DNA of 64,000 nucleotides, from the NCBI GenBank assembly GCA_016710265.1, contig JADJJL010000004.1, forward strand, positions 1-64,000, written 5' to 3'. The translations under genes were made by a program, and so were the position numbers. The notes beneath the pieces are model-generated. The model worked only from the letters and a program-made list of their open reading frames with translations, was not told where the DNA came from and ran no database searches. Numbering within the stretch: the first letter of the stretch is position 1; every line of letters begins with the position of its first letter. Below are positions 45,452 through 54,386 of the stretch, piece after piece. The DNA is from Saprospiraceae bacterium. Lineage in GTDB: Bacteria; Bacteroidota; Bacteroidia; Chitinophagales; Saprospiraceae.

Positions 45452-46114
45452 ATGAATTATTTAGGCAAAGTATTGTTTGTCTTATTGTTTTTATCCTGTG
45501 AAAAAGACAATGACGATTCAAACATCATCCCTTATGCAAACGGGACGAAAAGTAAAGTAGACGGCCAAGTAATCGAATACGGTAGCAATAAGCCCATCCC
45601 GGGTGCAAAAGTGATCTTGCAGGAAGGTTATATATCAGGATCTGTTTTATCTGGAAATTCAGTCTGGACAGCTAAGGATACTTTTATCACAGATAGTGAT
45701 GGCAAATATCAATTTGAGTTCTTTCATAAGGTAGACGATTCTAACAGAAAGGAACTGTATGCTTACGAAGTTTACATTGAAAAGGATCAATATTTTCCAA
45801 GCCTTGAAAAAAGAGCACATAAAGGAATGTGGACAAAAAATTTAAATTTTGTGCTAGACCCATATGCTTGGATAAAAGTGCACATCAAAAATGTAAATCC
45901 GTTTGATGATCGTGATTTAATTAGTACTAACTCAGATGGTGGTGGCGGAGAATATTATGGAAAATCCGTTGATGTTGAAGAAATACATATAGGTAGTGGC
46001 AATCAAAAAGCAAAATTATCTTGGTGGATAACTAAAAATAGAATTAAAGAGTATAAATATGATTCTTTGTATCTCTCAGCCCACGACACATTACCCTACG
46101 AGATTAATTATTAA
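45452..46114 (+). CDS. array lipoprotein 4
   Basis: 220 residues, fourth copy, with Cys16 in LFLSC. The conserved region matches the other copies almost codon for codon. The variable window reads DLISTNSDGGGGEYYGKSV and then DVEEIHIGSGNQKAKLSWW. It is closest to copy 2 in this region and shares its YKYDSLYLSAHDTLPYEINY ending. The mosaic distribution of similarities among the copies suggests gene conversion. The Gly turn is coded by mixed GGT/GGC/GGA codons rather than a G run. Function unknown. Confidence 0.8.
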   Translation: MNYLGKVLFVLLFLSCEKDNDDSNIIPYANGTKSKVDGQVIEYGSNKPIPGAKVILQEGYISGSVLSGNSVWTAKDTFITDSDGKYQFEFFHKVDDSNRKELYAYEVYIEKDQYFPSLEKRAHKGMWTKNLNFVLDPYAWIKVHIKNVNPFDDRDLISTNSDGGGGEYYGKSVDVEEIHIGSGNQKAKLSWWITKNRIKEYKYDSLYLSAHDTLPYEINY

Positions 46115-46150
46115 ATGTGAAAGTAGCATAAAATGAGAGTTTGAAAAGTG

Positions 46151-46204
46151 ATGCCACGAGTTCCTTAAATTAGTGGTATTCCAAAGTTAAGGAATTCGTG
46201 GCAT
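46151..46204. repeat. spacer hairpin, array unit 4-5
   Basis: The same 18-bp stem as the preceding spacer, at 46151-46168 and 46187-46204. A degenerate version (GCCACGA...TCGTGTC) lies in the first spacer, about 43739-43787. Confidence 0.88.
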
Positions 46205-46257
46205 TAGGATTTAAATAATTTATAAAATAACATTGAGAACCCTAAATTATTAAAAAG

Positions 46258-46911
46258 ATGAATTATTTTGGAAAAGTATTATTGGCCTTATTGTTTTTAT
46301 CCTGCGAAAAAGACAATGACGATTCAAACATCATCCCTTATGCAAACGGGACGAAAAGTAAAGTAAGCGGCCAAGTAATCGAATACGGTAGCAATAAGCC
46401 CATCCCGGGAGCAAAAGTGATCTTGCAGGAAGGTTATATTTCAGGATCCTTATTATCTGGAAGAACAGTCTGGACAGCTATAGATACTTTTGTCGCAGAT
46501 AATGATGGTAAATATCAATTTGAGTTCTTTCATAAGGTAGACGATTCTGACAGAAAGGAACTGTATGCTTACAAAGTTTACATAGAAAAGGATCAATATT
46601 TTCCAAGCCTTGAAAAAAGAGCACACAAAGGAATGTGGACAAAAAATTTAAATTTTGTGCTAGACCCATATGCTTGGATAAAAGTTCATGTTAAAAATGT
46701 TTACTCGTTTGATGAGAAGGATTACATTTGGATTGGGGGAGGAAGTAACTATTATGGAAAATCAGTAGACACTTCAGAAATTCAACTTGAATTTGGCAAT
46801 AGAATGAGTAAACTTGTTTGGTTTGTTGGCCATAATAAAATAGAGACTAGATTTGAAGATTCTATTTATGTAATTGCCCGCGACACTGTTCCCTACGAGA
46901 TTAATTATTAA
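46258..46911 (+). CDS. array lipoprotein 5
   Basis: 217 residues, last copy, with Cys16 in LFLSC. The N-terminal part is shared with the other copies. The variable window is the most divergent and three residues shorter, with NVYSFDEKDYIWIGGGSNYY and then IQLEFGNRMSKLVWFVG, yet the common VPYEINY end returns. It converges on the TonB-receptor gene with only 38 bp between stop codons. No spacer hairpin follows it, which shows that the repeated spacer belongs to the 5' side of each unit. Function unknown. Confidence 0.8.
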   Translation: MNYFGKVLLALLFLSCEKDNDDSNIIPYANGTKSKVSGQVIEYGSNKPIPGAKVILQEGYISGSLLSGRTVWTAIDTFVADNDGKYQFEFFHKVDDSDRKELYAYKVYIEKDQYFPSLEKRAHKGMWTKNLNFVLDPYAWIKVHVKNVYSFDEKDYIWIGGGSNYYGKSVDTSEIQLEFGNRMSKLVWFVGHNKIETRFEDSIYVIARDTVPYEINY

Positions 46912-46943
46912 AATAATATTTTAGTGTAAGTAGGATTAGAAAA

Positions 46944-47065
46944 GGATTCTTACAAAATCCTGCTAATCCTTGCACTAATGTTTCTGGGAGCTTCCATCAG
47001 TCCAGGCCTTACGATGTACACTTCATTAAAAGCATTGGAAAGATTGATCTGAAAACTCCATTTGC
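46944..47065. repeat. right direct repeat: intact TonB-receptor 3' end
   Basis: This is the intact counterpart of the remnant at 37507-37630, in the same orientation. It comprises the last ~38 codons and stop of the receptor gene. The two copies bracket the AT-rich block of regulator, secreted protein and lipoprotein array. Confidence 0.85.
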
Positions 47066-49277
47066 TCAATTTGTATCCACATCTAAAGTCATACACCCTA
47101 TAACCATGATCATGCTTTTTTCTAAAACTTTTAAGGCCGGGAATTAGGATGTCTTCAAAAAGTCGATCCATCGATTCGATGTGACTTGCATAATTAAAAT
47201 TGCATCCCAAATACCAACTGCTTCGTTGGTATTCAAGATCTATTCTCACCAAATGGCGATTGCGGTATTTTAAGATATTGTAATTGGCTGTAGAATTATA
47301 AGCGTTTCTCTGCGCGATGCTTGCTTTCCCTAGGCTTAATGGCCCCAACTTTTTGCCAGTGCTGTCCCAGTTCACAAATTTAGGATCCAACCAAGTATAT
47401 CCTCCCGATATCTGTACTGTATTTTTTCCCCAGCTCATTTGATTCTGTGTGGTGATTTCAAATCCCGCAATCCGCGTGTCTCCTACATTTTGTGATTGAA
47501 AGCTGGTTCTGAAATTTTGATCAAATACCGCACTAAATTCTAACATGTCTTTGTAGTTGGATAAAAACCAAGCAGCATCTACAAATCCTTGCAACATTCC
47601 AAATGCAAAACCTTGTTTGATTCCGATTTCATAAGATTCACCGGATTCAGCTTGAATATTCAAATTGGGTGAAATATTGATTCCTCCTGCAAATGTTGAA
47701 ATGTACTTTTCAGCAATTGTAGGAAACCTGAATCCTTGTCCCCATGACGCTCTGATAAAAGTAGCTTTAGTCAGTTGATAGTTGGTTCCAAATCTTAAGA
47801 TGGGTCTGGATTCTACACTCGGATTTGATATCGTGTCCCCACCAATGATGGTTGGTCCATAAATGCTAAAATTTTCATACCGCAGTCCTGCTGAAATAAT
47901 CCATCGGTCAAACCATTTTTTTTCTGCTTGCAAATAAGTAGCCAGATTATAACTTCTAAAGGTGGTATCTCCATATAGCGCCGCATTAATCCTGGAATGA
48001 TACATTAAGCCACCAGCGGTCAATTGAATGCCAAGAGATTCAAATGATTTTTGACATTGATACTCTGAATAAAAATTATGACTTTGGTTGGATTGTCCAT
48101 TGTCCACATTGTTGTCTATGTGAAACCATCTGCCGATGAATCGATGTTTGTAATTTTGAGTAGAAATGTATTGAAGTGAAGGATCAATGTTAAATCTAAA
48201 TTTTTGAGTGTTGGAATACGAACTGGTATCTCCGGTGTACAAACCTTCAGACTTCCAATAGAAAAAACTACTGCTGGATCCTTTGTTAAAATTAAATCCA
48301 AGATTGACAATTAAACGATCCGAGAGGTGTTGAGTGATCAAACCACTGAATCTTCCATTCTCACTATTGGCGCCTTCGTTATACCCTGTTTTATTTGCAT
48401 AAAATCCACCTAAAGTCAAGTCAGTTTTTCTATACCTCTTGCGGTGAACCATGGTAGTAATCATTTCCCCGGGGACCGTATTGTTTCCTTTTCCCCACCA
48501 ATGATTTTCCTCGCTTGGTTTCATAAATATTCTGGGCATAATGCTGATGGCGGTATATGGTTCCAGTGAAGGTTTGATACTTCTAAAGTGAATAATTCCG
48601 TTCATCGCAGCTGAACCATACAATGAACTAGCAGCTCCCTTGACCACTTCGATTTGACCTACATTTTCCAGGGGTAAATCATCCCAGTTGGACAATCCTG
48701 CGTCGGGTTGCAATACAGGTAAATCATCCATGACCACCATCACCCGACTCCCAGCACCATAACTGTATCCGGAACCTCCCCTGATATTTGCTTGTCCATC
48801 CAATATTTGCACCCCAGGAATTCTATCCAATACTTGTTGTACAGAAGTAGAATTCAATTTTTCAGGATATTCAGGTCTGATAATGTCCAATGAAATGGTG
48901 GACTCTGAAATGGGTTTTTCTGAGCGTGAAGAACTAATGACCATGGTTTGTAAAAGCACATTGCCTTCAGATAAAAGCACATTGACTATCGTTTCTGTGT
49001 TTTCAATAATCTGGATTTGATCAGTATATGTTTCATATCCAGTGTATTTGACTTCTAGTTTTACCTTACCACTTTGCTTTAATGGCAAGCTGAAATTTCC
49101 ATTTGCATCACTTAGTGTTCCTTCATTGGCAGGGCTGTCCAATAAGCGAATCCAGGCTCCGATGATGGGTTCTCGGGTTTGTTGATCTTGTACATTGCCT
49201 TTGATCAATGTTTGAGAATACAAGGTGCTTGAAAGCAGGGCAATGAACAAGCAGGAGAAAAGATATTTTAATTGCAT
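46950..49277 (-). CDS. TonB-dependent outer membrane receptor
   Basis: About 775 residues from ATG 49277; the open frame extends upstream to 49433, but a promoter element at 49283 fixes the start. After the signal peptide (ending TLYSQ) comes a carboxypeptidase regulatory-like domain (IKGNVQDQQTREPIIGAWI). Next is the plug domain (about 120-240, VQQVLDRIPGVQI, EVVKGAASSLYGSAAMNGII), and then a 22-strand barrel to the C-terminus. It imports a bound nutrient such as a metal chelate or vitamin using TonB energy; the ligand is not evident. It is not paired with a SusD-like gene here. Its 3' end has a duplicate remnant 9.4 kb away. Confidence 0.9.
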   Translation of the reverse strand: MQLKYLFSCLFIALLSSTLYSQTLIKGNVQDQQTREPIIGAWIRLLDSPANEGTLSDANGNFSLPLKQSGKVKLEVKYTGYETYTDQIQIIENTETIVNVLLSEGNVLLQTMVISSSRSEKPISESTISLDIIRPEYPEKLNSTSVQQVLDRIPGVQILDGQANIRGGSGYSYGAGSRVMVVMDDLPVLQPDAGLSNWDDLPLENVGQIEVVKGAASSLYGSAAMNGIIHFRSIKPSLEPYTAISIMPRIFMKPSEENHWWGKGNNTVPGEMITTMVHRKRYRKTDLTLGGFYANKTGYNEGANSENGRFSGLITQHLSDRLIVNLGFNFNKGSSSSFFYWKSEGLYTGDTSSYSNTQKFRFNIDPSLQYISTQNYKHRFIGRWFHIDNNVDNGQSNQSHNFYSEYQCQKSFESLGIQLTAGGLMYHSRINAALYGDTTFRSYNLATYLQAEKKWFDRWIISAGLRYENFSIYGPTIIGGDTISNPSVESRPILRFGTNYQLTKATFIRASWGQGFRFPTIAEKYISTFAGGINISPNLNIQAESGESYEIGIKQGFAFGMLQGFVDAAWFLSNYKDMLEFSAVFDQNFRTSFQSQNVGDTRIAGFEITTQNQMSWGKNTVQISGGYTWLDPKFVNWDSTGKKLGPLSLGKASIAQRNAYNSTANYNILKYRNRHLVRIDLEYQRSSWYLGCNFNYASHIESMDRLFEDILIPGLKSFRKKHDHGYRVYDFRCGYKLSKWSFQINLSNAFNEVYIVRPGLMEAPRNISARISRIL

Positions 49278-49282
49278 AATTT

Positions 49283-49290
49283 CAAAAGTA
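49283..49290 (-). promoter_or_regulatory. -7 promoter element TACTTTTG for TonB receptor gene
   Basis: A minus-strand TAnnTTTG match only 5 bp upstream of ATG 49277, implying a leaderless or nearly leaderless mRNA. A TTTG (49308-49305) lies 14 bp further, short of ideal spacing. Confidence 0.55.
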
Positions 49291-49321
49291 TGTATCTTGG
49301 CCATCAAAATTATATCCAATA

Positions 49322-50092
49322 ATGAAACAATTATACAGCTTTTTTTTACTTTCCATTTTATTTCAATGCGCACAAGCCCAAGCTTGCTTACCGGACAGTG
49401 TGGTAAGAGACTCTGCGGTAGGTGTTTATCCAAAACCTGTCACTCTGACCAATCCAAATGGTGGCATTAAAACTCCTGCTTGTATTGACAAACCTTACGA
49501 ATTCGTTTTTACAGTCAAAATTTCAGACACGGTTTCTGTTCCTGGGATTCCTATCCCCATTAATCTAAACAATGCCAGCATTGCCACTACCGGTGCTATT
49601 GCAGGGTTGCCTGTTGGAATAACTTATGCTTGTAATCCTCCCAATTGTTTGTTTGACAAGAACACGATTGGTTGTTTAATATTAAATGGGACCGCTACGG
49701 ATGCCAACACTCCAGGAATTTTTAGACCAGTGATTACCCTGACCCTTTCTACGGTCTTAGGCCCCATCGAAGTCATGTATCCCGGCCAATTTTTTCCGGG
49801 AGAATATCTTTTGACCTTGTTGGATAAAGATTGCACAGTCTCTTCAAAAGATGTTAATACTGAAAAAGAACTTTGGTTACCTACGGTATCCCAAGGATGG
49901 ATTTACAATATTGCTCAGAGCAACAAGTGGATTCAATTGTTGGATGTCACAGGAAGACCTGTTTACGGAAATCTAAGTTCAGCGAATGGAGTTTTTGACA
50001 TTCCTTCACAATTTAGCAATGGAATTTATTTTGTTCAGTGGACCAACGCTTCAGGATCCATTAGCAATCAAAGGATTATCCTAACTAGATAG
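49322..50092 (+). CDS. small T9SS-secreted protein
   Basis: 256 residues. A signal peptide (MKQLYSFFLLSILFQCAQAQ) and a Cys-containing beta-rich domain (PYEFVFTVKISDTVSVPGI, CNPPNCLF, PVITLTLSTVLGPIEVMYPG) are followed by a T9SS type A sorting domain of about 65 residues (WIQLLDVTGRPVYGNLSS, QFSNGIYFVQW, QRIILTR). The middle region has no known family. It is divergent from the TonB receptor, with starts 44 bp apart. It should be exported through T9SS and be regulated with other T9SS cargo. Function unknown. Confidence 0.75.
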   Translation: MKQLYSFFLLSILFQCAQAQACLPDSVVRDSAVGVYPKPVTLTNPNGGIKTPACIDKPYEFVFTVKISDTVSVPGIPIPINLNNASIATTGAIAGLPVGITYACNPPNCLFDKNTIGCLILNGTATDANTPGIFRPVITLTLSTVLGPIEVMYPGQFFPGEYLLTLLDKDCTVSSKDVNTEKELWLPTVSQGWIYNIAQSNKWIQLLDVTGRPVYGNLSSANGVFDIPSQFSNGIYFVQWTNASGSISNQRIILTR

Positions 50093-50133
50093 GAAATAAT
50101 TTACTAAATCGGTTTAACTAAGTGAAGGAAGAA

Positions 50134-51699
50134 TTATCCTTTGCTTCGAAGACGTATCACCGGGCAGATCATTTCTTCCAGTGAAATTCCTCCGTGTTGA
50201 AATGTGTTTCGATAGTAATTTAGAAAATGACCGTAATTGTTAGGATACAAGAAATACGATTTTTCTTTTGCAAAAATAAAGGTCGAGGAAAGATTGGGTC
50301 TTGGCAATCCAACTTGTGCGGGATCTCTGATTTCCAATACATCTTTTTTATCGTAACTAAGATTTTTGCCCACTTTGTAACGAAGATTTGCTGTGGTTTC
50401 CTTGTCGCCAACCACTCTGCTTGGGTCTTGTACCCTGATCGTGCCATGGTCTGTGGTGATAATCAATTGAACGGGACTTTCAGAAAGTTTCTGAAGTGCC
50501 GCCCAAAGAGGTGAATGCAAAAACCAGGATTTGGTCAATGAGCGATACGCGTTTTCATCAGAGGCCAATTCTTTCAGCACTTCCATTTCTGTTCTTGCAT
50601 GAGAAAGCATGTCGATAAAATTATAGACGATCGCCGTGAAATCATTTTGCAATAAATTGTGCGCATTGTCCAATAATTGTTTTCCCTTGGCGACATTGGT
50701 TATTTTATAATATTCGAATTTAAGTTCCTTGCGGATGTATCTTTTTATTTGACCTGCCAGTAAATCCGGTTCTTTCATATTTTTACCTCCTTCTTCGTTG
50801 TCATTCAACCACCAATCAGGATACATTTTTTCAATTTCAGATGGAAGCATTCCAGCGAAAATGGCATTTCTACTATATTGGGTCGTGGTCGGTAGGATGC
50901 TGTAAAAATAGTCTTCTTCCTCTACAACAAATCTTTCAGTGATGATGGGTTCGATGACTTTCCACTGGTCATAGCGCAAGTTGTCCAACAAAACAAATAC
51001 GGTTGGTACTTTGTCTTTTAAATGTTTGAAAACTTTTTCCAACATCAATTGGTGTGACAAAATGGGCGCTATGGCAGGATTTTTAAACCATCCCGGATAT
51101 TGATTGGTGATAAATTTTGAAAACTCTACATTCGCTTCCTGTTTTTGTTGCTGCAGAATGTCTTGTATATGTGGATCTGTGCCTTGATCCATTTTCAATT
51201 CCCAATGGATCAGTTGCTTGTAAATTTCGACCCAGGATTTAAAATTGGGCCTGTCCGAAATATCCATAAAGAGTTGGCGAAAAGCAATCTGATAGTCTTG
51301 TGTATTTTTTTCTGATACCAATCTTTTATTGTCGATTAGTTTTTTAATCGTGAGCAAAAGTTGATTGGGATTGACAGGTTTTATAAGATAGTCTGCGATT
51401 TGACTTCCGATGGCTTCTTCCATGATATTTTCGGCCTCATTTTTAGTAACCATCACGACAGGCATTAAATATCCTTTGGCTTTGAGAGCGGCGAGGGTTT
51501 CAAGACCTGTTTTACCCGGCATGGATTCATCCAGAAAAATCACATCATACGAAGGATCCTCCTGCAAGACAGACAAAACATCATGTCCGTTGGTGACGGT
51601 GGTAATAGAATATCCTTTTTTCTCAAGAAAGAAAACCTGAGGTGTCAATAGGTCGATCTCATCATCAGCCCAAAGTATTTTTATTTTTTCATTGTTCAT
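50134..51699 (-). CDS. porX: PorX-type response regulator with PglZ domain
   Basis: 521 residues. The N-terminal receiver domain (1-120) has the acidic pocket (WADDE) and the phosphoacceptor Asp57 in DVIFLDESMPGKTG, and the conserved Lys in DYLIKPVNP. A helical linker and a C-terminal PglZ/alkaline phosphatase-fold domain follow (~240-521), with VFVLLDNLRYDQW, TTQYSRNAIFAGMLPSE and ITTDHGT supplying metal ligands. This is the layout of PorX, which with the kinase PorY controls type IX secretion in Porphyromonas and Flavobacterium. Seven T9SS cargo genes in the same window fit that role. No kinase gene is adjacent. Confidence 0.88.
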   Translation of the reverse strand: MNNEKIKILWADDEIDLLTPQVFFLEKKGYSITTVTNGHDVLSVLQEDPSYDVIFLDESMPGKTGLETLAALKAKGYLMPVVMVTKNEAENIMEEAIGSQIADYLIKPVNPNQLLLTIKKLIDNKRLVSEKNTQDYQIAFRQLFMDISDRPNFKSWVEIYKQLIHWELKMDQGTDPHIQDILQQQKQEANVEFSKFITNQYPGWFKNPAIAPILSHQLMLEKVFKHLKDKVPTVFVLLDNLRYDQWKVIEPIITERFVVEEEDYFYSILPTTTQYSRNAIFAGMLPSEIEKMYPDWWLNDNEEGGKNMKEPDLLAGQIKRYIRKELKFEYYKITNVAKGKQLLDNAHNLLQNDFTAIVYNFIDMLSHARTEMEVLKELASDENAYRSLTKSWFLHSPLWAALQKLSESPVQLIITTDHGTIRVQDPSRVVGDKETTANLRYKVGKNLSYDKKDVLEIRDPAQVGLPRPNLSSTFIFAKEKSYFLYPNNYGHFLNYYRNTFQHGGISLEEMICPVIRLRSKG

Positions 51700-51859
51700 A
51701 TTTCGATGGATAAAAAGATTAGAATTTAAATGAGTGTCAATAAACCAAGATGATAAGAAGTCGCATTAAGCAAATTAAAAGCCCTTGGACTAATATCATG
51801 CAATATTCAAAACATAATTGAGTCGGAGAGGTTTTAAAGAGGATAAAAATTGGCTGAAA

Positions 51860-53038
51860 TTGGCACAAGTAAAAATATTTAACGATCCGGTATATGGTTT
51901 TATTACTGTTCCTGCCGGAATTCTTTTGGAATTGATCGAACATCCCTATTTCCAAAGACTTCAGCGCATTAAGCAATTGGGCCTTTCGCACTATGTGTAT
52001 CCTGGTGCAGTGCATTCCAGATTTCACCATGCCTTAGGTGCGTATCACCTGATGACCATGGCGCTAAATCATCTAAGATTAAAAGGAGTTCAGATAGAAG
52101 AGGATGAGTATCGGGCGGCACAGATTGCCATTTTGCTACATGATATAGGGCACGGACCATTTTCACATGTGTTGGAACACACCATACTTCCGGTCAAGCA
52201 TGAGCAAATTACAGCTTTGCTGATGGAAGAATTGAATAAGAGTACGGGTGGACAATTATCATTGGCAATTCAAATTTTTAACAATCAATATGAGCGCCCA
52301 TTTTTTCATCAATTGATCAGTAGCCAGTTGGATACAGACCGATTGGATTATTTGACGAGGGATAGTTTTTTTACTGGGGTGGCAGAAGGTGTGATTGGAT
52401 ACGATCGATTGATATTAATGATGGACGTGGTAGATCATCAATTAATTTTAGAAGAAAAATCACTTTACTCCATCGAAAAATTTCTGACCTCCCGCAAGAT
52501 CATGTATCTCCAGGTATATATGCACAAGACCGCGCTAGCGGCAGAATTTATGTTGAATTTATTTTTGCAAAGCTTGAAGTCTCAAGCCAATTTTGAAGGC
52601 TTAAGTCGTTCGCTTTCTTATTTTTTAAAACGTAGCCATGAGAATGATTGGAATCCTGCTGAATTTCTTCCTCATTATGTCATGATCGACGATGTGGACA
52701 TTTGGTCCTTGCTAAAGGAAAACAGAAACTCCAAAGACCCTGTTTTAAGCCATTTGGCTTCAGGCCTAACCGATAGACGGTTGTTTAAAATTCAAATCAA
52801 AGATCATCCATTTGAGCTTATGTCAGACGATAAAGAGCCATCAAGTAATATTCCGGAAGAATTATTCCAAATGTGTTCAAACCAAATTTATAATTTTGAG
52901 ATCAGTCCATATCAATTGGGTGAACCTGAAATTATGGTCAAATCAAAATCCAAAGAATTAAAAGCTTTTTCTCAATACAAAGACATGCAACACCTTACGC
53001 AGAAGCTTGATCGTTACTATCGCATCCTGCCCAGATAG
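51860..53038 (+). CDS. HD-domain phosphohydrolase
   Basis: About 392 residues. The family usually begins just before KIFNDPVYGF, so a TTG at 51860 is preferred over an upstream TTG at 51818; no ATG fits. The HD metal motif is complete: SRFHHALGAYHL, LLHDIGHGPFSH and a later Asp in SQLDTDRLDYL. Members resemble dGTP triphosphohydrolases and SAMHD1-like enzymes that hydrolyse (d)NTPs in the cytoplasm. In Bacteroidota the exact substrate is not established. It is divergent from porX and precedes glyA by about 65 bp. Confidence 0.82.
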   Translation: MAQVKIFNDPVYGFITVPAGILLELIEHPYFQRLQRIKQLGLSHYVYPGAVHSRFHHALGAYHLMTMALNHLRLKGVQIEEDEYRAAQIAILLHDIGHGPFSHVLEHTILPVKHEQITALLMEELNKSTGGQLSLAIQIFNNQYERPFFHQLISSQLDTDRLDYLTRDSFFTGVAEGVIGYDRLILMMDVVDHQLILEEKSLYSIEKFLTSRKIMYLQVYMHKTALAAEFMLNLFLQSLKSQANFEGLSRSLSYFLKRSHENDWNPAEFLPHYVMIDDVDIWSLLKENRNSKDPVLSHLASGLTDRRLFKIQIKDHPFELMSDDKEPSSNIPEELFQMCSNQIYNFEISPYQLGEPEIMVKSKSKELKAFSQYKDMQHLTQKLDRYYRILPR

Positions 53039-53075
53039 TTATAAAAAAGAAAAGCTTCATTTTCTCAAACGCAAT

Positions 53076-53083
53076 TATATTTG
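53076..53083 (+). promoter_or_regulatory. -7 promoter element TATATTTG for glyA
   Basis: A perfect TAnnTTTG match 21 bp before ATG 53105. It overlaps an in-frame TTG at 53081, which therefore cannot be the start. Confidence 0.65.
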
Positions 53084-53104
53084 AAACCTTATTCAAAAGT
53101 CGAT

Positions 53105-54385
53105 ATGCAACTCAAAGACAAATCAGTAGAAATATTATTACATAAAGAACTCACTAGACAACGCGAAGGTATTGAACTTATCGCTTCGGAAAATTTTGCA
53201 AGTGGAGAGGTGATTAGGACCATGGGTTCATGGTTAACCAATAAATATGCAGAGGGATATCCGGGTAAAAGATATTACGGTGGATGTGAAGTGGTGGATG
53301 AAGTAGAAAATCTAGCCAAAGAAAGGCTATGTCAACTCTTCGGTGCGGAATATGCCAATGTTCAACCACATTCCGGAGCACAGGCCAACGCTTCTGTCCA
53401 AATTGCTTTGTTAAATCCTGGTGACACCATTATGGGTCTAAATTTAGCACACGGCGGCCATTTGTCCCATGGATCGCCGGTCAATATGAGTGGTAAATAT
53501 TACAATGTTGTATCCTATGGAGTGGAAGAAGAAACAGGTCTTATTGACATGGATAAAGTGAGCGCCTTAGCTCATGAACACAAACCCAAACTCATTATTT
53601 GTGGAGCCTCTGCCTACAGTCGTGATTGGGATTATGCCAGATTTAGAAAAATTGCCGATGAAACTGGAGCCGTATTAATGGCAGATATCGCACACCCTGC
53701 AGGTTTGATTGCCAAAGGACTGCTCAACGATCCAATACCTCATTGCCACATCATCACTTCTACGACCCATAAAACCTTAAGAGGACCTCGAGGAGGAATC
53801 ATCATGATGGGGAAAGATGGACCCAATACCATTGGTAAAACCGATAAAAAGGGCAAGGCATTGCCATGGTCCAGCATCTTGAACAGTGGTGTTTTCCCGG
53901 GAATGCAAGGAGGTCCTTTGGAGCACATCATTGCTGCGAAAGCAGTTGCATTTGGAGAAGCCTTAGGAGAAGATTTTAAAATTTACGGAAAACAAGTCAT
54001 CAACAATGCTCAGATTTTTGCAAAAAGTTTTCAGGATTTAGGTTATGAAATTGTCTCTGGCGGCACAGACAATCATATGTTTTTACTGGATCTTAGAAAC
54101 AAAAATATCACGGGCAAGGCTGCGGAAGAATTACTAATTAAAGCGGACATCACCACCAATAAAAACATGATTCCATACGATCCGCAACCACCCATGACAA
54201 CTTCGGGAATTCGTCTGGGCACTGCAGCAATGACTTCACGCGGTTTTAAAGAAAAAGATTTTATACAAGTCGCCAGATGGATGGATGAGTTGATCATCCG
54301 TCGCGAGGATGGAGGATTTATTTCTTCAGTCAAAGTGGAGGTGAATGCGCATATGAAAAACTTTCCATTGTATCCGGGGATTTGA
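53105..54385 (+). CDS. glyA: serine hydroxymethyltransferase GlyA
   Basis: 426 residues from ATG 53105, the normal length. It is the PLP enzyme converting serine and tetrahydrofolate to glycine and 5,10-methylene-tetrahydrofolate, the main source of one-carbon units. The start IELIASENFASGEV, YAEGYPGKRYYGGCEVVD, and the PLP lysine motif STTHKTLRGPRGG are all intact, as are LMADIAHPAGLIA and the C-terminal GTAAMTSRGFKE. Cytoplasmic tetramer or dimer. A 58-codon gene follows one base after the stop, probably on the same transcript. Confidence 0.97.
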   Translation: MQLKDKSVEILLHKELTRQREGIELIASENFASGEVIRTMGSWLTNKYAEGYPGKRYYGGCEVVDEVENLAKERLCQLFGAEYANVQPHSGAQANASVQIALLNPGDTIMGLNLAHGGHLSHGSPVNMSGKYYNVVSYGVEEETGLIDMDKVSALAHEHKPKLIICGASAYSRDWDYARFRKIADETGAVLMADIAHPAGLIAKGLLNDPIPHCHIITSTTHKTLRGPRGGIIMMGKDGPNTIGKTDKKGKALPWSSILNSGVFPGMQGGPLEHIIAAKAVAFGEALGEDFKIYGKQVINNAQIFAKSFQDLGYEIVSGGTDNHMFLLDLRNKNITGKAAEELLIKADITTNKNMIPYDPQPPMTTSGIRLGTAAMTSRGFKEKDFIQVARWMDELIIRREDGGFISSVKVEVNAHMKNFPLYPGI

Positions 54386-54386
54386 G

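Noticed and set aside
43701..46257. Repeated spacers as a CRISPR-like array
   Set aside because: The units are ~806 bp long with coding sequence between hairpins, so they are gene duplications, not CRISPR repeats and spacers.
53081..53104. Longer glyA N-terminus from a TTG start
   Set aside because: The TTG is part of the TATATTTG promoter element; the ATG at 53105 gives the usual GlyA N-terminus.
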